Source: JACCTU01 sp963809175 (GTDB taxonomy: Bacteria > Actinomycetota > Thermoleophilia > Gaiellales > Gaiellaceae). From it: DNA of 64,000 nucleotides. The stretch lies in contig CAWEIK010000001.1 of assembly GCA_963809175.1 (NCBI GenBank), positions 558,001 through 622,000 of the forward strand. The letters run 5' to 3'. Shown here piece after piece: positions 60,286-64,000 of the stretch (positions are counted from its first letter, which is position 1; every line of letters starts with the position of its first letter). The notes beneath the pieces are model-generated. The model had not been told where the DNA came from and ran no database searches. It saw only the letters and a list, made by a program, of their open reading frames with translations. A program made the position numbers and the translations under genes.

Positions 60286-62482
60286 TTACTTGATCAGCAC
60301 GTAGACCGCGGCGTGCGCGACCTCCGTGCCACCGCTCGAGATGCGGAGGATGCCCTGGCGGCTACCAGCCGCAGAGCCCTTCGCAGCGGTCATCGTCACC
60401 GTGATCGTGTTGCCGGAGACCGTCGCCGCGAACGCGACTCCGCCGCCGGTCTGATTGGTGACCGTGGCCGTGTACGGGCCCGCACCGAGCAGGTTGCTCA
60501 GCGTGATCGAGCTCGACAACGACTGGCCCGAGCCACCCGGCACTGCGCCGAAGCTCACGCTGACCGGATCGAGCGCGACCTTCGCGAGCGTCGACGACTG
60601 GGCGTTGGCCCGGCCGGTGCCGACCTGGTTGACGTCCGTGACGAGGGCGCCACTGCCGCTCGAGTTCGTCAGCACACCCTGGTCGGCCGTGTTGACGATC
60701 GCCGAGCGGATCTGCGCCGCCGTCCAGCGCCGGATGCTGGCCACGCACGACGGCGGCGATGCCCGCGAGGTGCGGAGTCGCCATCGAGGTGCCCTGGAAG
60801 AACGCCCAGCACGGCGTCGTGCCGGTGCCCGTGTTGCACGTCCAGCGCGGCTGCGAGCTGAGCACGTTCACGCCGGGAGCGACGACGTCCGGCTTGACGC
60901 GGAAGTCGACGTCCGTCGGGCCCCAGCTCGAGAAGCCGGCCATGATGTTGCTGTTCGGCGTCTGGAAGTACGCCTTCGTCGCCGAGATGGTCGTCGCGAC
61001 GCCGTCGTTGGCCTTCAGCAGGTTGCCGTCGCTGAGCGAGACCATGTACGCCGGGAACGGTGGGCTCGTTCGGGATTCCGCCGAGGCCCATCGCCGTCGC
61101 GTCACCACCGGTGTTGTTCACGACGAGCACCGCGACCGCTCCCGCGTCCTGCGCGTTCCGGATCTTCTCCGAGAACGTGCAGACACCGCGTGAGATCAGC
61201 GCGATCTCGCCCGTGAGGCTGCCTGCAGCCGGCTTGGTCGCGCCGTTGCAGGCGGTGCTCAGCCCGCTCGGCGTGCCGGTGCCCGTGACGACGCCCAGCG
61301 GGGCAGTCAGGTCCGCCGTGACCGTCGGGAAGTCGCCGGCGACCGCCGGGACGTTGAGCGCACCCGACGTGACCGGTGCGGCGATGAAGTGACCGACCGT
61401 CGACGCACCGGCCGTCAGCGCGCGGGCCGCCTTGCCGGGCGACTCGATCGTGCTGAAGCCGGGGCCGCTGTTGCCGGCCGCAACCGCGACCACCATGTTC
61501 GCGCGGTCGAGGTTGTCCGTCACGCATCGCGAGCAGGTCGTTGTTGCCGTGCGAGTCGCCGCCGAGGCTCATGTTCGCGACGTGGAAGCCATCCTCGTAC
61601 GCCTCTTCGAGCGCGTCGACGATGTCCTCGGAGCGTGCGTCCGCGTCGTCGCCCGGGAACACGTTGTAGTTACCGAGCAGCGCGCGCGGCGCGACGCCGG
61701 ACGGGTCGTAGCTCACCACGACGCCGTCGACGACGGCATCGGTGTGCTCGTTGCAGCCGACCGTGCCCGCCACGTGCGTGCCGTGGCCGTTCAGGTCCTC
61801 AGGCGTGAAGCCCTTGTTGGCCGCCTTGTTGTTGAACACCTTCGCGACGATGACCTTGTTGTTCGTCAGCGACGCGGGGCCCTGCTTCTGCTGAGTCGGG
61901 TAGCCGGCATCGCTGAAGCACGGATGCCTCACGTCGATCCCGGTGTCGACGATCGCGACCTTGACGCCGTCGCCCTTCGCCGCCGGAGTTCCGCCGCCCG
62001 CCGCCCACGCCTCGAGGGCGTGCACGAGCGCGGAGGTCCGGATCGTCGTGCGCCAGCGGCCGGTAGAGGGCCTGGAGCTGCGCGCTCGCAACCATCGGCG
62101 CCGCGGCGATCGTGCCGAGCGTCGCGCCGTTGAGCTTGACGCCGACGGCGTTCAACGCGATGTCGAACTCGCCGGTGACCTGCGCGCTCGGCGCGTTGGC
62201 CCTCAGCCACTGCTTGAAGTCGTTCCGCAACGCGTTGAGCTGCGCGCGGTAGTTCTTGACCGCGGTCGAACCGAAGTCGATCTTCTTGCCGTTCGCGGGC
62301 TTCGTCTTCTCGGACGTCGCCAGCGGGTCACCCTTCAGCACGACGAGCGCGCTGCCGGTGTCGACGGACGGTGTCGTCGTGCCACCGTCGGTCTCGCTCC
62401 GCATCCCTGCTGTTGCAGCAGTCGCGAGCATCGCAACCGCAATCAGGACGCCAAGCGTCAGAAGAACAGTCCTCTTCAGCAC
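60286..62482 (-). CDS. Secreted subtilisin-like protease (S8) with PA domain, four frameshifts
   Basis: About 730 residues after repair from ATG 62482. The parts in order: signal peptide MLKRTVLLTLGVLIAVAMLA; I9-like propeptide (ALVVLKGDPLATSEKTK); catalytic Asp VKVAIVDTGIDVRHPCFS; His LNGHGTHVAGTVG; VAVAAGNSGPGFSTIESPGK; a protease-associated insertion (GEIALISRGVCTFSEKIRNA); Ser FFQGTSMATPHLAGIAAV; then a beta-rich C-terminal domain. Breaks fall near 62050, 61530, 61047 and 60742, each explained by one extra base. The gene is otherwise intact. Confidence 0.9.
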
Positions 62483-62649
62483 CTCTCCCCTTTCAGTTAT
62501 GAACCTGCGTCGCGCCGTGCATCCCCCTGGCGCGATGCATCCCCTCCGAGCCGGCGCAACGTAGCAGCGCTCTGAGGGGCCTTCAATGAAGGCGCCTCTA
62601 TATGCGGCGCGGTATCGCGCTGGAACGACGGCGGCGGATCGGTGGCACC

Positions 62650-62971
62650 ATGGGACGCATGAAGCTGCTCGCTCTCGTCGGCATCGCCCTCGTGAGCGGC
62701 GGAGCCGCCAAGCCCGCCCTGCGTCCGGTCGATCTCGATCCGTTGACGCTTCGAGCGACCAACTTTCGCGCCAACGAGCGCGTGAAGCTCTTGTTCTCGG
62801 CGCCTCCGGTCAGCTCTTCGCCGCGTCGTTCGCGCAGGGCCCCGTGGCGGGTTCCGGGTTGTGTATCGCGTCGCCGTCGGACGCTGCGACTCGGTCGTCG
62901 TTCAGGCGATCGGCGCCCGCGGCAGTCGCGCGACGTTCCAGCGCGACGCGCCTGACTGCATCGAGCCGTAG
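62650..62971 (+). CDS. Small secreted beta-rich protein of unknown function, frameshifted
   Basis: About 106 residues. ATG 62650 (or 62659) gives MKLLALVGIALVSGGAAKPA, a signal peptide, then RPVDLDPLTLRATNFRANER. The frame shifts by one base near 62800 and continues RSALRRVVRAGPRGGFRVVY, RVAVGRCDSVVVQAIGARGS and TFQRDAPDCIEP to TAG 62971. Two cysteines (GRCDS, PDCIEP) probably form a disulfide. It resembles small IPT/Ig-like exported proteins common in this class; the function is unknown. Confidence 0.6.
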
Positions 62972-62975
62972 TCAT

Positions 62976-63007
62976 GGAGAGGCCGCCGCGGTTGCGGCGG
63001 CCTCTCC
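62976..63007. terminator. Terminator between convergent genes
   Basis: GGAGAGGCCGCC and GGCGGCCTCTCC form a perfect 12-bp stem around GCGGTTGC, between the stops at 62971 and 63024. Confidence 0.8.
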
Positions 63008-63023
63008 ACGTTTCGTTCCGTTC

Positions 63024-64000
63024 CTACGGAGTGACGCTCTCGACGATGACGTCACCCTGGCCGACGAGCACGTTCGCGTCCGTCACGCACGTCGACGTTG
63101 CCGAAGAGCACCCGGCCGGCACCCGGCGACGGCGTTCGCCGTCACCGAGCCCGGCGACCGTCCAGGACGCTCCGGACGGGCGCAGCGCGTTCGCGTCCGT
63201 GACCGAGATCGACCCCAAGCGCCGCCGTCTTGAAGAAGACGTCGATGTACTTGTACGTCGTGCTCCCCGCAGGGACGTGAAGCCGTCGACGACGACCTTC
63301 CACTCTCCCGCTGCCGGGTTGGCGATCGTCACCGACTCCTCGGAGTCTCCGTCCGCGGCCTGTCCGGCGAGGACGCAGGTCCCGGTCGTGCAGTTGTAGA
63401 CGAAGAGATCGAGGTCGGCTGCCGGATCGCCCGGGCTCCCGATCGTCGCGCGAAGCGACGACGCTCCCGTCGGCACCATGACCGTGCGCGTCTCTGACAG
63501 CCAGGTTCGCGATGGTCGGAGTCAGGCGCAACGCGCTACCCATGTTCGAACCCACTGCCCGGCCGGTGAACGCGCCGAACAGGTTCGTCATCGTGTAGCT
63601 CCGCGCGACCGGCACCCCGATCGTCGCCGACGCGATCATGTCGGGGTTCGGGGAGACGGTCGCACCGAGGATGGTCGCCGTCAACGTGTACGGCGCCGCC
63701 GCGGGATACGAGTCCGACCGCCGGTGAGCATCGACGCTCACTTCCCAGACACCGGCCTGCGGGTTCGACGTCGTCCGACTCAACGCGCCACCCGTGCTGG
63801 TACAACCACCGAAGTTCGGGTTGTAACAGTTGGACACCGCGTTCGAGTCGATCGCGAGGCCCCACGGATGCCAACGCAGGAAGCGAATCGCTCCCGCACC
63901 CGCCGCTGTGCCGCCACCGGTCATGTCGACCTTGAGCGCCGGAACGCCGGCCGGAACGCGGAAGAAGTAGTGATCCGTCTGCCCGCGGTGGATCGTGCCG
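63024..64000 (-). CDS. C-terminal part of a large secreted S8-protease-like protein, many frameshifts, 5' truncated
   Basis: The frame is open to the window edge. It contains GQTDHYFFRVPAGVPALKVD, SYPAAAPYTLTATILGATVS, MTNLFGAFTGRAVGSNMGSA, and then a bacterial pre-peptidase-C-like beta domain (PAADLDLFVYNCTTGTCVLA, GDSEESVTIANPAAGEWKVV). The end is TDANVLVGQGDVIVESVTP. At least five frame changes occur between 63495 and 63088; one near 63275 reads as a lost base, the rest as gained bases. The domain set matches C-terminal regions of subtilisin-like proteases, but the catalytic domain is outside the window. Confidence 0.7.

Overview
The window is a high-GC, gene-dense stretch of a bacterial chromosome. 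Its make-up points to an actinobacterium, and my best guess is class Thermoleophilia (Gaiellales or Solirubrobacterales-like). The reasons are pervasive GTG/TTG starts, 4-nt start/stop overlaps, menaquinone synthesis genes beside a b6c-type quinol-cytochrome c complex (subunit IV fused to cytochrome c), CIRCE-controlled groES-groEL, and families common in that class. This placement is inference; there is no rRNA here.

Layout. 1-13.9 kb (minus strand): secreted enzymes, then a respiratory run read from high to low coordinates: AI-2E transporter, ABC exporter, hemB, hemL, an unknown protein, a 55-aa membrane protein, qcrA-qcrB-qcrC, menG, polyprenyl diphosphate synthase, a flavin split-barrel protein, a split-barrel/MenA fusion and a cupin. 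14-22 kb: a secreted M23-like protein, a YmdB phosphodiesterase, envelope glycosyltransferase-like proteins, GtrA, pcm, and an AlkP-superfamily enzyme. 22-27.4 kb: a cysteine-less thioredoxin-fold protein, a CHRD protein, and an E1a-E1b-HIRAN-acetamidase-E2 operon. 27.4-31.3 kb: two paralogous S41-like lipoproteins around a PadR regulator, and a lipid kinase. 31.3-42.9 kb: phenylacetate catabolism (a divergent TetR repressor with a palindromic operator, paaABCD, three crotonases, an EthD protein, an aldehyde dehydrogenase), interrupted by unrelated genes. 42.9-47.2 kb: small unknown proteins, an ornithine cyclodeaminase homologue, tRNA-Arg overlapping ygfZ, a molybdopterin enzyme and a trypsin-like protease. 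47.2-50.6 kb: a possible small RNA, groEL/groES with CIRCE, NUDIX and ASCH-like genes. 50.7-59.1 kb: a second E1a-E1b-E2 operon followed by lipB and lipA, the latter pair split by a TetR/MFS efflux cassette. 59.1-64 kb: secreted proteases (one trypsin-like, one S8 subtilisin, the tail of another large secreted protein).

The most exciting item is at 36662-36877. It is a 71-residue Rdx (SelW-like) gene in which the second redox residue of the CxxC motif is an in-frame TGA. An 8-bp hairpin with a GUC apical loop sits 25 nt downstream, as expected for a bacterial SECIS element. ORF callers miss this gene because they stop at the TGA.

A caution for every reader: at least 25 single-base frameshifts interrupt otherwise intact, often essential, genes (menG, hemL, E1b, E2 and others). 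Nearly all read as one extra base, often in a short G or C run. This looks like sequencing or assembly error, not gene decay. I list such genes as CDS over their full span and give the approximate break.
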